A program made the translations under genes and the position numbers. 64,000 nucleotides of DNA from Pseudomonas chlororaphis (lineage in GTDB: Bacteria; Pseudomonadota; Gammaproteobacteria; Pseudomonadales; Pseudomonadaceae), in NCBI GenBank assembly GCA_001023535.1, contig CP011020.1, forward strand, positions 4,663,734 through 4,727,733. Reading direction: 5' to 3'. The notes beneath the pieces were generated by a model, which had not been told where the DNA came from, did no database searches, and saw only the letters and a list, made by a program, of their open reading frames with translations. This document shows, piece after piece, positions 11,014 to 22,940 of this stretch (position 1 is the first letter of the stretch; each line of letters opens with the position of its first letter).

Positions 11014-11781
11014 CTAAATCCCCTTGCGCCGCTCTGCCCGCGCCACTCGCTGCACTTCCTGGCGCACCTCTTCCAAGACTTCCTGCACGTACAGAATATG
11101 CCGGCTGGACACTTCCCGCGCCTGCTCGGCGTGCCCGTCCATGATTGCCTGGTACAGCTCGCGGTGCTGGCTGATCAGCATGTCGCGGGTTTCGCTGCGC
11201 TGCTTGTACATGCCGCCGATGTTGGTCACCACATTGCGCTTGAGCAGGTCGAACAAGCCACGGATGGTGTGCAGCAAGACCGCGTTATGGCTGGCTTCGG
11301 CGATCGCCAGGTGGAAGCGCGCATCCGCCGCCCCCTCCTCCGCCCGACTCACCTCTTCGTGCCGCGAATAACAATCCTGCAATTCTTCGAAGGCTGCCGT
11401 CAGGCGTTCGCGATCGACATCCGTGGCCCGCTGTGCGGCGTAATAGGCACAGGACGCTTCCAGGGTGTGACGAAATTCCAGCAGGTCCCGCTGCGCATCG
11501 GGGTTGCTTTCCAACAATTGCAACAACGGGTCACTGAACGTCGAGCCCAGTGACTCCACGACGTAGTTACCGCCCCCCTGGCGACTGACCAGCAAGCCCT
11601 TGGCCGCCAGCTTCTGGATCGCCTCGCGCAACGAAGGCCGTGACACACCGAACTGTTCGGCCAGGGTCCGCTCGGCCGGCAGCCGCTCGCCAGACTTCAA
11701 CGTGCCCTCAAGGATCATGCCTTCAAGCCGCTCGACAATATCGTCAGACAAACGGCGCTGACGAATCTGATCAAACCCCAT
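11014..11781 (-). CDS. lldR: FadR/LldR-type GntR transcriptional regulator of lactate utilisation
   Basis: DNA-binding regulator expected to repress the divergent lldP-lut operon until lactate is present. The 255-aa protein has an N-terminal winged helix (GERLPAERTLAEQFGVSRPSLREAIQKLA, about residues 30-60) and a C-terminal all-helical FCD effector domain with metal-ligand histidines (RFHLAIAEASHNAVL; SQHRELYQAI). The start is the ATG of MGFDQIRQRR at 11781; an ATG five codons upstream is possible. A TTGGT-N3-ACCAA palindrome typical of this subfamily lies in the divergent gap. The assignment to lactate rests on this context and on similarity to LldR. Confidence 0.88.
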   Translation of the reverse strand: MGFDQIRQRRLSDDIVERLEGMILEGTLKSGERLPAERTLAEQFGVSRPSLREAIQKLAAKGLLVSRQGGGNYVVESLGSTFSDPLLQLLESNPDAQRDLLEFRHTLEASCAYYAAQRATDVDRERLTAAFEELQDCYSRHEEVSRAEEGAADARFHLAIAEASHNAVLLHTIRGLFDLLKRNVVTNIGGMYKQRSETRDMLISQHRELYQAIMDGHAEQAREVSSRHILYVQEVLEEVRQEVQRVARAERRKGI

Positions 11782-11974
11782 AACTCCACTCTCCACGATC
11801 CCGACCGCTCGCCGGGCTCTCTATTCTGGCCCATCCGGGCCACGGCCACACCCACCAGACGCCATTTGCACACGCAGATCAGATGCGATCTGCACCGCTT
11901 ATTCGACGAAAGTTTCCAAGCGGCAAATTGACACACGACAACCAAGGCTTTTACCCTAGCCAACAGCGATTGTA

Positions 11975-11991
11975 AATTGGTATTACCAATT
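11975..11991. promoter_or_regulatory. LldR/FadR-type operator in the lldR-lldP divergent region
   Basis: AATTGGTATTACCAATT is a perfect 17-nt palindrome with the TGGT-N3-ACCA core recognised by FadR-subfamily GntR proteins (PdhR and LldR sites look the same). It lies 54 nt before the lldP start and is the best candidate for the lldR binding site. Confidence 0.8.
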
Positions 11992-12044
11992 ATCCAGTTT
12001 CGCTGATCAGTGCCTGACCAACAACAATTAGGGGCCCACCCACT

Positions 12045-13739
12045 ATGCAAACCTGGCAACAGCTCTACAGCCCGCTCGGCAGCCTCGGCTTGTCCGCACT
12101 CGCGGCCGTCATTCCCATCGTGTTTTTCTTCCTGGCCCTGGCGGTGTTTCGCCTCAAGGGACACGTGGCCGGCAGCATCACGCTGGCCCTGGCGATTGCC
12201 GTGGCGATATTTGCCTTCAACATGCCCGCCGACATGGCCTTCGCCGCCGCCGGATATGGCTTTGCCTACGGCCTGTGGCCCATCGCCTGGATCATCGTGG
12301 CCGCCGTGTTCCTGTACAAACTGACGGTCAAGAGCGGTCAGTTCGAGGTCATCCGCAGCTCGGTGCTGTCGATTACCGACGACCAACGCCTGCAAGTGCT
12401 GCTGATCGGCTTCTGCTTCGGGGCCTTCCTGGAAGGCGCCGCCGGTTTCGGCGCACCCGTCGCGATCACCGCCGCGCTGCTGGTCGGCCTGGGGTTCAAT
12501 CCGCTGTATGCCGCCGGCCTGTGCCTGATCGCCAACACCGCCCCAGTCGCGTTTGGCGCGCTGGGTATTCCGATCATCGTGGCCGGCCAGGTCACCGGGA
12601 TCGACGCCTTCAAGATCGGCGCCATGACCGGTCGCCAACTGCCGTTGCTGTCGCTGTTCGTGCCGTTCTGGCTGGTGTTCATGATGGACGGCCTGCGCGG
12701 CGTGCGGGAAACCTGGCCAGCCGCACTGGTGGCCGGCCTGAGCTTTGCCGTCACCCAGTACTTCACCTCCAACTTCATTGGCCCGGAACTGCCGGACATC
12801 ACTTCGGCACTCGCCAGCCTGATCGCCCTGACCCTGTTCCTGAAGGTCTGGCAGCCCAAGCGCACCGCGGGCGCCCAGATTGCCGGCGCCACGTCTGGCG
12901 CAACGGTCACCGCCAGCGTGGGTGGTTTCGGCCAACCGCGCAGCACCGTGGCTTCGCCCTACAGCCTGGGGGAAATCATCAAGGCCTGGTCGCCCTTCCT
13001 GATCCTCACCGTGCTGGTCACGATCTGGACCCTGAAACCGTTCAAGGCGATGTTCGCCGCGGGCGGCTCGATGTACGGCTGGGTGTTCAACTTTGCCATC
13101 CCGCACCTGGACCAGATGGTGATCAAGGTCGCGCCGATCGTGATCAACCCCACCGCCATTCCGGCCGTGTTCAAGCTCGACCCGATTTCCGCCACCGGCA
13201 CGGCGATTTTCTTCTCCGCGCTGATCTCGATGCTGGTGTTGAAAATCAACCTCAAAACTGGTCTTACCACTTTTAAAGAGACCCTTTTCGAGCTGCGCTG
13301 GCCGATCCTGTCCATCGGCATGGTCCTGGCGTTTGCCTTCGTCACCAACTATTCGGGCATGTCGTCGACCATGGCCCTGGTACTGGCCGGCACAGGCGCG
13401 GCGTTCCCGTTCTTCTCGCCGTTCCTCGGTTGGCTGGGGGTGTTCCTGACCGGCTCCGACACCTCGTCCAATGCGCTGTTCAGCTCCCTGCAAGCCACCA
13501 CCGCGCACCAACTCGGCGTCAACGACACCTTGCTGGTGGCCGCCAACACCAGCGGCGGCGTGACCGGCAAGATGATCTCGCCGCAATCGATCGCCGTGGC
13601 CTGTGCCGCGACCGGACTGGTGGGCAAGGAATCGGATCTGTTCCGGTTCACCCTCAAACACAGCCTATTCTTTGCAACGATCGTCGGCCTGATCACCTTG
13701 GCCCAGGCCTACTGGTTTACCGGCATGCTGGTGCACTGA
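12045..13739 (+). CDS. lldP: L-lactate permease LldP
   Basis: Inner-membrane proton symporter for L- and D-lactate (and glycolate). The 564-aa protein is of normal length with about 13-14 hydrophobic segments. Family blocks are [20 protein letters not shown] (about residue 125), [20 protein letters not shown], and near the C-terminus [17 protein letters not shown] with [18 protein letters not shown]. It is the first gene of the lactate operon, diverging from lldR. A 150-nt gap separates it from lutA. Confidence 0.96.
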   Translation: MQTWQQLYSPLGSLGLSALAAVIPIVFFFLALAVFRLKGHVAGSITLALAIAVAIFAFNMPADMAFAAAGYGFAYGLWPIAWIIVAAVFLYKLTVKSGQFEVIRSSVLSITDDQRLQVLLIGFCFGAFLEGAAGFGAPVAITAALLVGLGFNPLYAAGLCLIANTAPVAFGALGIPIIVAGQVTGIDAFKIGAMTGRQLPLLSLFVPFWLVFMMDGLRGVRETWPAALVAGLSFAVTQYFTSNFIGPELPDITSALASLIALTLFLKVWQPKRTAGAQIAGATSGATVTASVGGFGQPRSTVASPYSLGEIIKAWSPFLILTVLVTIWTLKPFKAMFAAGGSMYGWVFNFAIPHLDQMVIKVAPIVINPTAIPAVFKLDPISATGTAIFFSALISMLVLKINLKTGLTTFKETLFELRWPILSIGMVLAFAFVTNYSGMSSTMALVLAGTGAAFPFFSPFLGWLGVFLTGSDTSSNALFSSLQATTAHQLGVNDTLLVAANTSGGVTGKMISPQSIAVACAATGLVGKESDLFRFTLKHSLFFATIVGLITLAQAYWFTGMLVH

Positions 13740-13889
13740 GTACCACACGCCGCAGAGAAAAAACCGACGCCGGAATAGCCGCCGGCGTTCGCTATTGATC
13801 ACCGGGTCTGCAAGGCTGCTGAAAGATTTGCTCTCTATATTCAGCGGCCTCAGCGGACGGATAACCGGGACCACCCGGAGACACGCCTG

Positions 13890-14714
13890 ATGAGCGAGCT
13901 TTTTTACAACGCTGTGCCAAACGCGACCCGTGTCGCCCCGCCACTGCCTGAACCGCGGCAATACCCCAGCGTGAAACCGCAACGGGTCTACCTGTTCGGC
14001 ACCTGCGTGGTGGACCTGTTCTACCCCGAAGCCGGGATGGATGCGATCCACCTGCTGGAACGCGAAGGGATCCGGGTGGAATACCCGCAAGGACAGAGTT
14101 GCTGCGGGCAACCGGCCTACACCTCGGGTTACACCGAGCAGGCACGCACCGTGGCGCGGGCACAACTGGCGCTGTTTGCCGAAGATTATCCGGTGGTCGT
14201 GCCGTCGGGCTCCTGCGCGGGCATGTTGCGCGAGCACTACAGCGACCTGTTCAAGGACGAACCCGACACGCTTGAACAAGTCCGGGCCCTGGCCGCCCGG
14301 ACCTACGAGTTGGCCGAGTTCCTGTTGTTCGTCTGTCAGGTGCAGCTGAAGGATGGCGGCGAGCCGGTGAAGGTGGCGCTGCACACTTCGTGCTCGGCGC
14401 GGCGGGAAATGAACACCCACCTGCACGGCCGCGCCCTGTTGGCGCAGCTGCACAACGTGGAACGCGTGGAGCACAGCCATGAAAGTGAATGCTGTGGGTT
14501 CGGTGGGACATTCAGCGTGCGCCTGCCGGATATTTCCGGGGCGATGGTGGCCGACAAGACCCGGGCGCTGAAGGAATCCGGCGCACATAAGATCGTCAGT
14601 GCCGATTGCGGCTGCTTGATGAACATCAACGGTGCGTTGGAAAAGCAGCAGGAGGCGCTACGCGGGCAGCATCTGGCGAGTTTCCTCTGGCAGCGAACCG
14701 GAGGTGCCGCATGA
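13890..14714 (+). CDS. lutA: Lactate utilisation protein LutA (CCG-domain Fe-S protein)
   Basis: Subunit of the LutABC L-lactate oxidising complex, which converts lactate to pyruvate on the cytoplasmic side. The 274-aa protein has two CCG (cysteine-rich) domains, marked by SCCGQPAYTSG (about residue 70) and ECCGFGGTFS (about residue 203), which bind an Fe-S cofactor. An extra N-terminal stretch of about 30 residues precedes the usual start VYLFGTCVVD. It overlaps the lutB start by 4 nt (ATGA), so the pair is coupled. Confidence 0.93.
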   Translation: MSELFYNAVPNATRVAPPLPEPRQYPSVKPQRVYLFGTCVVDLFYPEAGMDAIHLLEREGIRVEYPQGQSCCGQPAYTSGYTEQARTVARAQLALFAEDYPVVVPSGSCAGMLREHYSDLFKDEPDTLEQVRALAARTYELAEFLLFVCQVQLKDGGEPVKVALHTSCSARREMNTHLHGRALLAQLHNVERVEHSHESECCGFGGTFSVRLPDISGAMVADKTRALKESGAHKIVSADCGCLMNINGALEKQQEALRGQHLASFLWQRTGGAA

Positions 14715-16168
14715 GCACGCCGACGCTGATCCCCACTGTAGAGGTGCAGGAAGATTTTCGCGCCCGAGCCCACAAGGCGCTGGGCGACACGCAACTGCGA
14801 AACAACTTTCGCAGCGCGATGGATTCACTGATGACCAAGCGGGCAACGTCCTTCAGCGATGCCCACGAAAGAGAACACCTTCGGGTGCTGGGCAATGCCG
14901 TCCGCGCCCGTGCGTTATCCAAGTTGCCCGACCTGCTCGAACAACTTGAAACCAACCTGACCCGCAACGGTGTGAACGTGCACTGGGCGGAAACGGTGGA
15001 CGAAGCCAACGGCATCGTCCTCTCGATCATCCGCGCTCACGAGGCGCGGCAAGTGATCAAGGGCAAATCGATGGTCAGCGAAGAGATGGAAATGAACCAT
15101 GTCCTCGCGGCTCAAGGCATTGAATGCCTGGAATCGGACATGGGCGAGTTCATCGTCCAGCTCGATCACGAGAAGCCTTCACACATCATTATGCCGGCGA
15201 TCCACAAGAATGCCGGTCAGGTCGCGTCCTTGTTCCACGACAAACTCGGCGTGGAGTACACCAAGGACGTCGACCAACTCATTCAGATCGGTCGCAAGGT
15301 GTTGCGGCAGAAATTCTTCGAAGCCGATATCGGCGTGTCGGGCGTCAACTTCGCCGTCGCCGAAACCGGCACGCTGCTGCTGGTGGAAAACGAAGGAAAC
15401 GGACGGATGTCCACCACCGTGCCACCGGTGCACATCGCCGTGACCGGCATCGAAAAAGTGGTGGAGAACCTGCGCGATGTCGTGCCATTGCTCTCGCTGC
15501 TGACTCGCTCGGCCCTCGGCCAACCGATCACCACCTACGTCAACATGATCTCCGGCCCACGCAAGGCCGAGGAACTGGACGGCCCCCAGGAAGTTCACCT
15601 GGTGCTGCTGGACAACGGTCGCAGCCAGGCCTTTGCCGACAGTGAATTGCGCCAGACCCTGAACTGCATCCGCTGCGGCGCCTGTATGAATCATTGCCCG
15701 GTGTACACCCGAATCGGCGGCCACGCCTATGGGGAGGTGTACCCGGGGCCTATCGGAAAAATCATCACGCCACACATGGTCGGCCTGGCCAAGGTGCCCG
15801 ATCACCCCAGCGCCTCATCACTCTGCGGTGCCTGTGGAGAAGTGTGCCCGGTGAAGATTCCGATCCCGGCCCTGCTGCGGCGCCTGCGCGAAGAAAACGT
15901 CAAGGCACCGGACAGCCCGCATCAAGTGATGCGTGGCCAGGGCAGCAAATACTCGCCCAAGGAACGCTTCATCTGGAATGCCTGGGCCTGGCTCAACAGC
16001 TCGCCACGCCTGTATCGGCTGTTCGGCTTCCTTGCCACGCGCCTGCGCGCCCTCACGCCGCGCAACGTTGGCCCCTGGACGCAAAACCACAGCGCCCCCC
16101 AACCCGCCGCCCGCTCATTGCATGACCTGGCCCGCGAACACCTGAACCGCCCGGGAGACCGTCGATGA
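14711..16168 (+). CDS. lutB: Lactate utilisation iron-sulfur protein LutB
   Basis: Central Fe-S subunit of LutABC. The 485-aa protein has an N-terminal LUD domain (about residues 70-290) and a ferredoxin-like C-terminus with two 4Fe-4S motifs, CIRCGACMNHCP and CGACGEVCP. The start is the ATG of MSTPTLIPTV, which overlaps the lutA stop; the frame is open further upstream but only as out-of-frame lutA sequence. The stop overlaps the lutC start. Confidence 0.94.
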   Translation: MSTPTLIPTVEVQEDFRARAHKALGDTQLRNNFRSAMDSLMTKRATSFSDAHEREHLRVLGNAVRARALSKLPDLLEQLETNLTRNGVNVHWAETVDEANGIVLSIIRAHEARQVIKGKSMVSEEMEMNHVLAAQGIECLESDMGEFIVQLDHEKPSHIIMPAIHKNAGQVASLFHDKLGVEYTKDVDQLIQIGRKVLRQKFFEADIGVSGVNFAVAETGTLLLVENEGNGRMSTTVPPVHIAVTGIEKVVENLRDVVPLLSLLTRSALGQPITTYVNMISGPRKAEELDGPQEVHLVLLDNGRSQAFADSELRQTLNCIRCGACMNHCPVYTRIGGHAYGEVYPGPIGKIITPHMVGLAKVPDHPSASSLCGACGEVCPVKIPIPALLRRLREENVKAPDSPHQVMRGQGSKYSPKERFIWNAWAWLNSSPRLYRLFGFLATRLRALTPRNVGPWTQNHSAPQPAARSLHDLAREHLNRPGDRR

Positions 16169-16832
16169 GCGCCAAGGAAAACATCCTCGCCAAGTTGCGT
16201 AAAAGCCTGACCGGCACCACGCCCGTGGCCGACAACTTCGATGTCGACCTGGTGACGCAGACCTACCGTTATGCGCCCGAAGAACGCATCCCGCAGTTGC
16301 GCAAGTTGATGGAAGCGGTGCACACCGAAATCCACCTGACCCGTGCCGAAGACTGGCCGGCGTTGCTCGCCCAACTGCTGCGCGACCGCCAACTGCCAAG
16401 CCTGCTGATTGCCCCGACGACACCCCACGGGAAAAAAATCATGCAGTACTGGGCGAATCATCCGGACCTGCCGACCCTCAAGGCCTACGACCGGCCGATA
16501 GAAGAATGGAAAGCCGAGCTGTTCAACGAGACGCCCGCCAGCCTGACCGGAACCCTCGGCGCCATCGCCGCCACCGGCAGCCTGATCCTTTGGCCAACGC
16601 GGGAAGAGCCACGCCTGATGAGCCTGGTGCCGCCGGTGCATTTCGCCTTGCTCAAGGCCAGCGAGATCCACAACAACTTCTATGAAGTGCAGCAGGCATT
16701 CGAATGGGCCCAAGGCATGCCCACCAATGCCCTGCTGGTGTCGGGCCCATCGAAAACCGCCGACATCGAACAGGTGCTGGCCTACGGCGCCCACGGTCCG
16801 AAGGACCTGGTGGTGTTGATCCTGGAGGACCA

Positions 16833-16836
<4 letters not shown>
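16165..16836 (+). CDS. lutC: Lactate utilisation protein LutC (LUD domain)
   Basis: Third subunit of the LutABC complex. The 223-aa protein is a single LUD domain, with the family block TGTLGAIAATGSLILWPT (about residue 127) and LMSLVPPVHFALLKAS, ending VLAYGAHGPKDLVVLILEDQ. It overlaps both lutB and the following dehydrogenase gene by 4 nt, so four genes are translationally chained. Confidence 0.93.
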
Positions 16837-19643
<2,807 letters not shown>

Positions 19644-19684
19644 AGAAAAATAGAACCCTTCAGCGCGACGGTAGTCCACAGAAC

Positions 19685-19708
19685 AAGCCCCAAACGTTGG
19701 GGCTTTTC
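19685..19708 (+). terminator. Terminator of the lactate operon
   Basis: Stem AAGCCCCAA / TTGGGGCTT with a 3-nt loop and a T-rich tail, 42 nt after the dehydrogenase stop. Confidence 0.8.
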
Positions 19709-19770
19709 CTACATTCGGTTGTCCGTCTGACGGCCAGCGAAGTCTGGATCCTCAGTTCAAGGAGATACAT

Positions 19771-20052
19771 ATGAAACGTTCTGCGCTGTTAGGTCTATTC
19801 ATTACTGCCTCGATGATGGCCTCCGCTTCGTTCGCCGCCGATAAGCCGGACAGCCTGTGCGAAGCCAATATCCAAACCATCAACAATGCCAAGACACAGT
19901 ACCAATCCTCGGCCGATCTCAATGACCGTGTGACACGCAGCGTAACAAGGGCACAAGAGCTCAAAGCGCAAGGCAAAATTGACGAATGCGTTGCTGAAAC
20001 CCAGCAAACCATCCTGGAAATCAGACAAGCCTCCGACGGCACCAACAAGTGA
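19771..20052 (+). CDS. Small exported protein of unknown function
   Basis: A 93-aa protein with a clear signal peptide (MKRSALLGLFITASMMASA, likely cleaved after SFA near residue 22), so the mature form of about 70 residues is periplasmic or secreted. The mature part is helical and polar, with two cysteines (SLCEAN and DECVAE) that could form one disulfide. I do not recognise a family. The gene is supported by a very good ribosome-binding site (AAGGAGATACAT before the ATG), by the terminator ahead of it and by tmRNA behind it. It lies outside the integrase side of tmRNA, so it is probably chromosomal rather than island cargo. Confidence 0.8.
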   Translation: MKRSALLGLFITASMMASASFAADKPDSLCEANIQTINNAKTQYQSSADLNDRVTRSVTRAQELKAQGKIDECVAETQQTILEIRQASDGTNK

Positions 20053-20149
20053 TCGGTGGGCAAGGCCAACCTCCGGGTTGGCCTCAGCCCCAGATTGGCG
20101 TACACTGCAAACGCCTGTCGCTTCAGCAGTTTCACGAAGCGACAGGTTC

Positions 20150-20546
20150 GGGGCCGTTTAGGATTCGACGCCGGTTGCGAAACTTTAGGTGCATGCCGAG
20201 TTGGTAACAGAACTCGTAAATCCACTGTTGCAACTTCTATAGTTGCCAATGACGAAAACTACGGCCAGGAATTCGCTATCGCTGCGTAAGCAGCCTTAGA
20301 TCCTGAGCTTCTGGTACCTTCGGGTCCAGCAATCATTAGGGGATGTCTGTAAACCCAAAGTGATTGTCATATAGAACAGAATCGCCGTGCAGTACGTTGT
20401 GGACGAAGCGGCTAAAACTTACACAACTCGCCCAAAGCACCCTGCCCGTCGGGTCGCTGAGGGTTAACTTAATAGACACGGCTACGCATGTAGTACCGAC
20501 AGCGGAGTACTGGCGGACGGGGGTTCAAATCCCCCCGGCTCCACCA
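20150..20546 (+). ncRNA. ssrA: Transfer-messenger RNA (tmRNA, 10Sa RNA)
   Basis: Rescues stalled ribosomes with SmpB and tags the unfinished protein. The 397-nt RNA has a tRNA-like acceptor stem formed by GGGGCCG at the 5' end and CGGCTCC before the 3' CCA, a T arm GGGGGTTCAAATCCCCC, and the 5' TTTAGGATTCGACGCCGGTT. The tag frame at 20245-20289 reads ANDENYGQEFAIAA then TAA; the first Ala codon is the resume codon. The C-terminal AIAA differs from the ALAA ending usual in this RNA. The 3' end is a common integration site, and an integrase gene follows directly. Confidence 0.97.
20517..20546 (+). other. Presumed attL core (tmRNA 3' end)
   Basis: Integrases of the P4-like family insert into the 3' ends of tRNA and tmRNA genes and restore them. 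The T arm and acceptor 3' strand here are followed 188 nt later by such an integrase gene pointing away. The exact core is unknown because no second copy of this segment is visible in the window. Confidence 0.55.
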
Positions 20547-20553
20547 AATGATC

Positions 20554-20583
20554 AAAAAAAGACGTCCACGGACGTCTTTTTTT
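20554..20583. terminator. tmRNA terminator
   Basis: A-tract, stem GACGTCC / GGACGTC with a 2-nt loop, and a long T-tract directly after the CCA end of ssrA. The A and T flanks extend the stem, giving a strong, symmetrical terminator. Confidence 0.85.
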
Positions 20584-20733
20584 GTGCCTGAAACCCAGGA
20601 AATACGCGGCCTCCAGCGCTTTTGCGGTCTTTTGAGAGTTTTTGAGTTCCAACCGTTCGGGTATTCCAGGCGGTATTCCACCTCACCCGGTGCTAATCTT
20701 TGGAATACCGAATCAGTGCCTGAGGAGAATCTC

Positions 20734-21990
20734 ATGCCTGCTCAAAACCTCCGCCTCTCCGATCGACAGCTCAAGGGAGTCAAACCCGCGTCCAAGGATT
20801 ATGTCCTCACAGACGGTGACGGTTTGCAGCTCCGCGTCCGTAGCAACGGGTCGTTGCTGTGGAATTTCAACTACCGCGAACCGGTGACCAAAAAGCGCAT
20901 CAACATCGGCTTCGGGACCTACCCCGAATTGTCACTGGCGAACGCACGGAAGATGGCAGTGGAAGCCCGCGAGTTACTCGCACAGGGCATCGATCCGAAG
21001 GTGCAGCGCAACATGCTGAACGAAGCCAAGCGCGCAGAAACGGAACACACCTTCGAGAATGTGGCCACCGCCTGGTTCGAGCTTAAGAAAGACTCGGTCA
21101 CCCCGGCCTATGCCGAGGACATTTGGCGGTCGCTTACGCTGCATTTGCTCCCCGACTTAAGGACGACACCACTGGCGAAAATCACCGCGCCAATGGTGAT
21201 TGGATTGCTTCGTCCGATTGAAGCGAAAGGCAGCCTGGAGACGGTCAAGCGTCTCAGCCAGCGGCTAAACGAGATCATGACCTACGGCGTGAACTCCGGC
21301 CTGATCTTCGCCAACCCGCTCAGCGGCATCAGGGCAGTATTCAAGAAGCCCAAGAAAGAGAACATGGCTGCGCTTCCGCCAGAAGAGCTCCCGGAGCTCA
21401 TGCTGGAGATCGCGAACGCCAGTATCAAACGCACTACCCGCTGCCTGATCGAATGGCAGTTGCACACGATGACTCGCCCCGCCGAGGCGGCGACCACACG
21501 CTGGGCAGACATCGACTTTGAAAGGCGTGTCTGGACTATCCCACCGGAGCGGATGAAGAAGCGCCGCCCACACGCCATCCCGCTGAGTGATCATGCTGTC
21601 GCACTGTTGGAGTCATTGAAGACACACAGCGGACATCGCGAATACGTCTTCCCGGCCGATAGAAATCCACGCACCCATGCCAATAGCCAGACGGCCAACA
21701 TGGCGTTGAAACGTATGGGGTTCCAGGATCGGTTGGTCAGCCACGGCATGCGCTCGATGGCTAGCACCATATTGAATGAACATGGCTGGGATCCTGAGCT
21801 CATCGAGGTAGCCCTGGCGCATGTCGACAAGGATGAGGTGCGCAGCGCCTACAACCGAGCCGACTACATTGAGCGCCGACGCCCGATGATGGCGTGGTGG
21901 AGTGAGTACATCCAGAAAGCCGCCACCGGCAGCCTGCTCGCCTCAGCGTACGGCCAAGTCAGAGACAAGAACGTGGTGCCGATTCGCTAG
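20734..21990 (+). CDS. int: P4-type tyrosine integrase of a tmRNA-targeted island
   Basis: Site-specific recombinase expected to insert and excise the genomic island at ssrA. The 418-aa protein has the DUF4102 arm-binding N-terminus (LSDRQLKGVKPASKDYVLTD; GDGLQLRVRSNGSLLWNF), a SAM-like core-binding domain and the catalytic domain with the Arg of TRPAEAATTRW, HGMRSMASTILNE and the terminal Tyr of RSAYNRADYIERRRPMM. Length is normal and no frame damage is seen, so it may be active. The start is the ATG of MPAQNLRLSD, preceded by GAGGAGAAT; the frame is open back to the tmRNA terminator. Confidence 0.95.
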   Translation: MPAQNLRLSDRQLKGVKPASKDYVLTDGDGLQLRVRSNGSLLWNFNYREPVTKKRINIGFGTYPELSLANARKMAVEARELLAQGIDPKVQRNMLNEAKRAETEHTFENVATAWFELKKDSVTPAYAEDIWRSLTLHLLPDLRTTPLAKITAPMVIGLLRPIEAKGSLETVKRLSQRLNEIMTYGVNSGLIFANPLSGIRAVFKKPKKENMAALPPEELPELMLEIANASIKRTTRCLIEWQLHTMTRPAEAATTRWADIDFERRVWTIPPERMKKRRPHAIPLSDHAVALLESLKTHSGHREYVFPADRNPRTHANSQTANMALKRMGFQDRLVSHGMRSMASTILNEHGWDPELIEVALAHVDKDEVRSAYNRADYIERRRPMMAWWSEYIQKAATGSLLASAYGQVRDKNVVPIR

Positions 21991-22940
21991 CGATGTACAG
22001 GTGCAAGAATTGCTGCAATAACTGAACGTTCAAGATTCGGGGCAAGCAGCCTCGCTTATCCGCTTCTCAGCGCGGGTCCATCCAAACAGGGCTGCAAAGC
22101 CGCCCTGTTTGGATGGACCTCACTTTGAAAAGCTAAAAGCCAAAACGATGTCCAGGATTTACCACGGAATTCCACCGGTGGATAACCGTTCTTCAAGTCC
22201 AAAGTGGCGCTGAATTTCGAACCTTGACCGTGTTTATCCACAAGCGTAGAACTGGCCGTGCAAGCGCTGTCGATGACAGCAACCCAGGTGGCCCGAACCT
22301 TGAAGGTCACGCCGCTCCCGCGGTGGTTCTCCCCCCCAAATGGCGATTCGCGTCCGGCAGCTCGCCCGGTCACCTCCCCGGTGATGGATGCCTACTTCAG
22401 ATCATGGCCCTCGTGTGCCAACGACACTTCCTACTTCGCTGCCCTGCAGCAACCTATCCGCTTGGCCAAATCTTGCGCCAACCTGCGCCCGTCTCTTTCT
22501 ACTGGAAAGAGACGGGCGCTCCTACCACTGCTGCAGCCCATATAGAACGGGGCTTTGCCGCAACTCTCCTCGTGACAATCGGCGTGACAAACGCCGATGT
22601 CACCAGCAACAGCGCTACAGATGATGGTGCCGCAGACCAGGGAATGGACTGCACCTGACTGACAGTCAGGCATGCCCCGGTCATCGCACCGCTGCGTTCA
22701 CCCGACTCAGGATCTTCAGGCGCTGGTCTCGTCAGCCAGTGCTGCCTCCACCCGCCCACCGGTAACGGTGCTCAGGAGGCCAGATCATGAGATGCCCTTG
22801 CTCCCGGTCGTAAGGAGCCGCCAGTCCCGCGCTAGAGGACACCCCACAGGCCGCAGGGGCCTTGATCCCTGATAACACTCAGCATTCTTGGCGGGATGAC
22901 GTGGGGCGAAAGTCTGAGACCAGGTGAAGAGGTGATCGAC
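21991..22940. other. Long gap between the two recombinase genes
   Basis: I see no convincing gene in these 950 nt. An open frame of 105 codons runs on the minus strand (22056-22373) but shows no family, and its end falls inside an 18-bp inverted repeat. A 12-nt palindrome TCCACCGGTGGA lies near 22173. The segment is likely non-coding island junction sequence, perhaps with recombination or replication sites. Confidence 0.4.
22075..22119. repeat. Perfect 18-bp inverted repeat (hairpin)
   Basis: GGTCCATCCAAACAGGGC and its exact complement GCCCTGTTTGGATGGACC are separated by 9 nt. No T-run follows on either strand, so a simple terminator is unlikely. It begins 84 nt after the integrase stop. Confidence 0.8.

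Noticed and set aside
11715..13661. 648-codon minus-strand frame opposite lldP
   Set aside because: Shadow of lldP; low-complexity Gln/Gly/His/Arg sequence with no domain.
13766..13789. GC-rich hairpin between lldP and lutA
   Set aside because: A stem is present but no T-run follows on the plus strand; the T-run is on the minus strand, where no gene needs it. Not called as a terminator.
22056..22373. 105-codon minus-strand frame between the recombinase genes
   Set aside because: No family, no clear ribosome-binding site, and its end lies within the 18-bp inverted repeat. Left as part of the gap.
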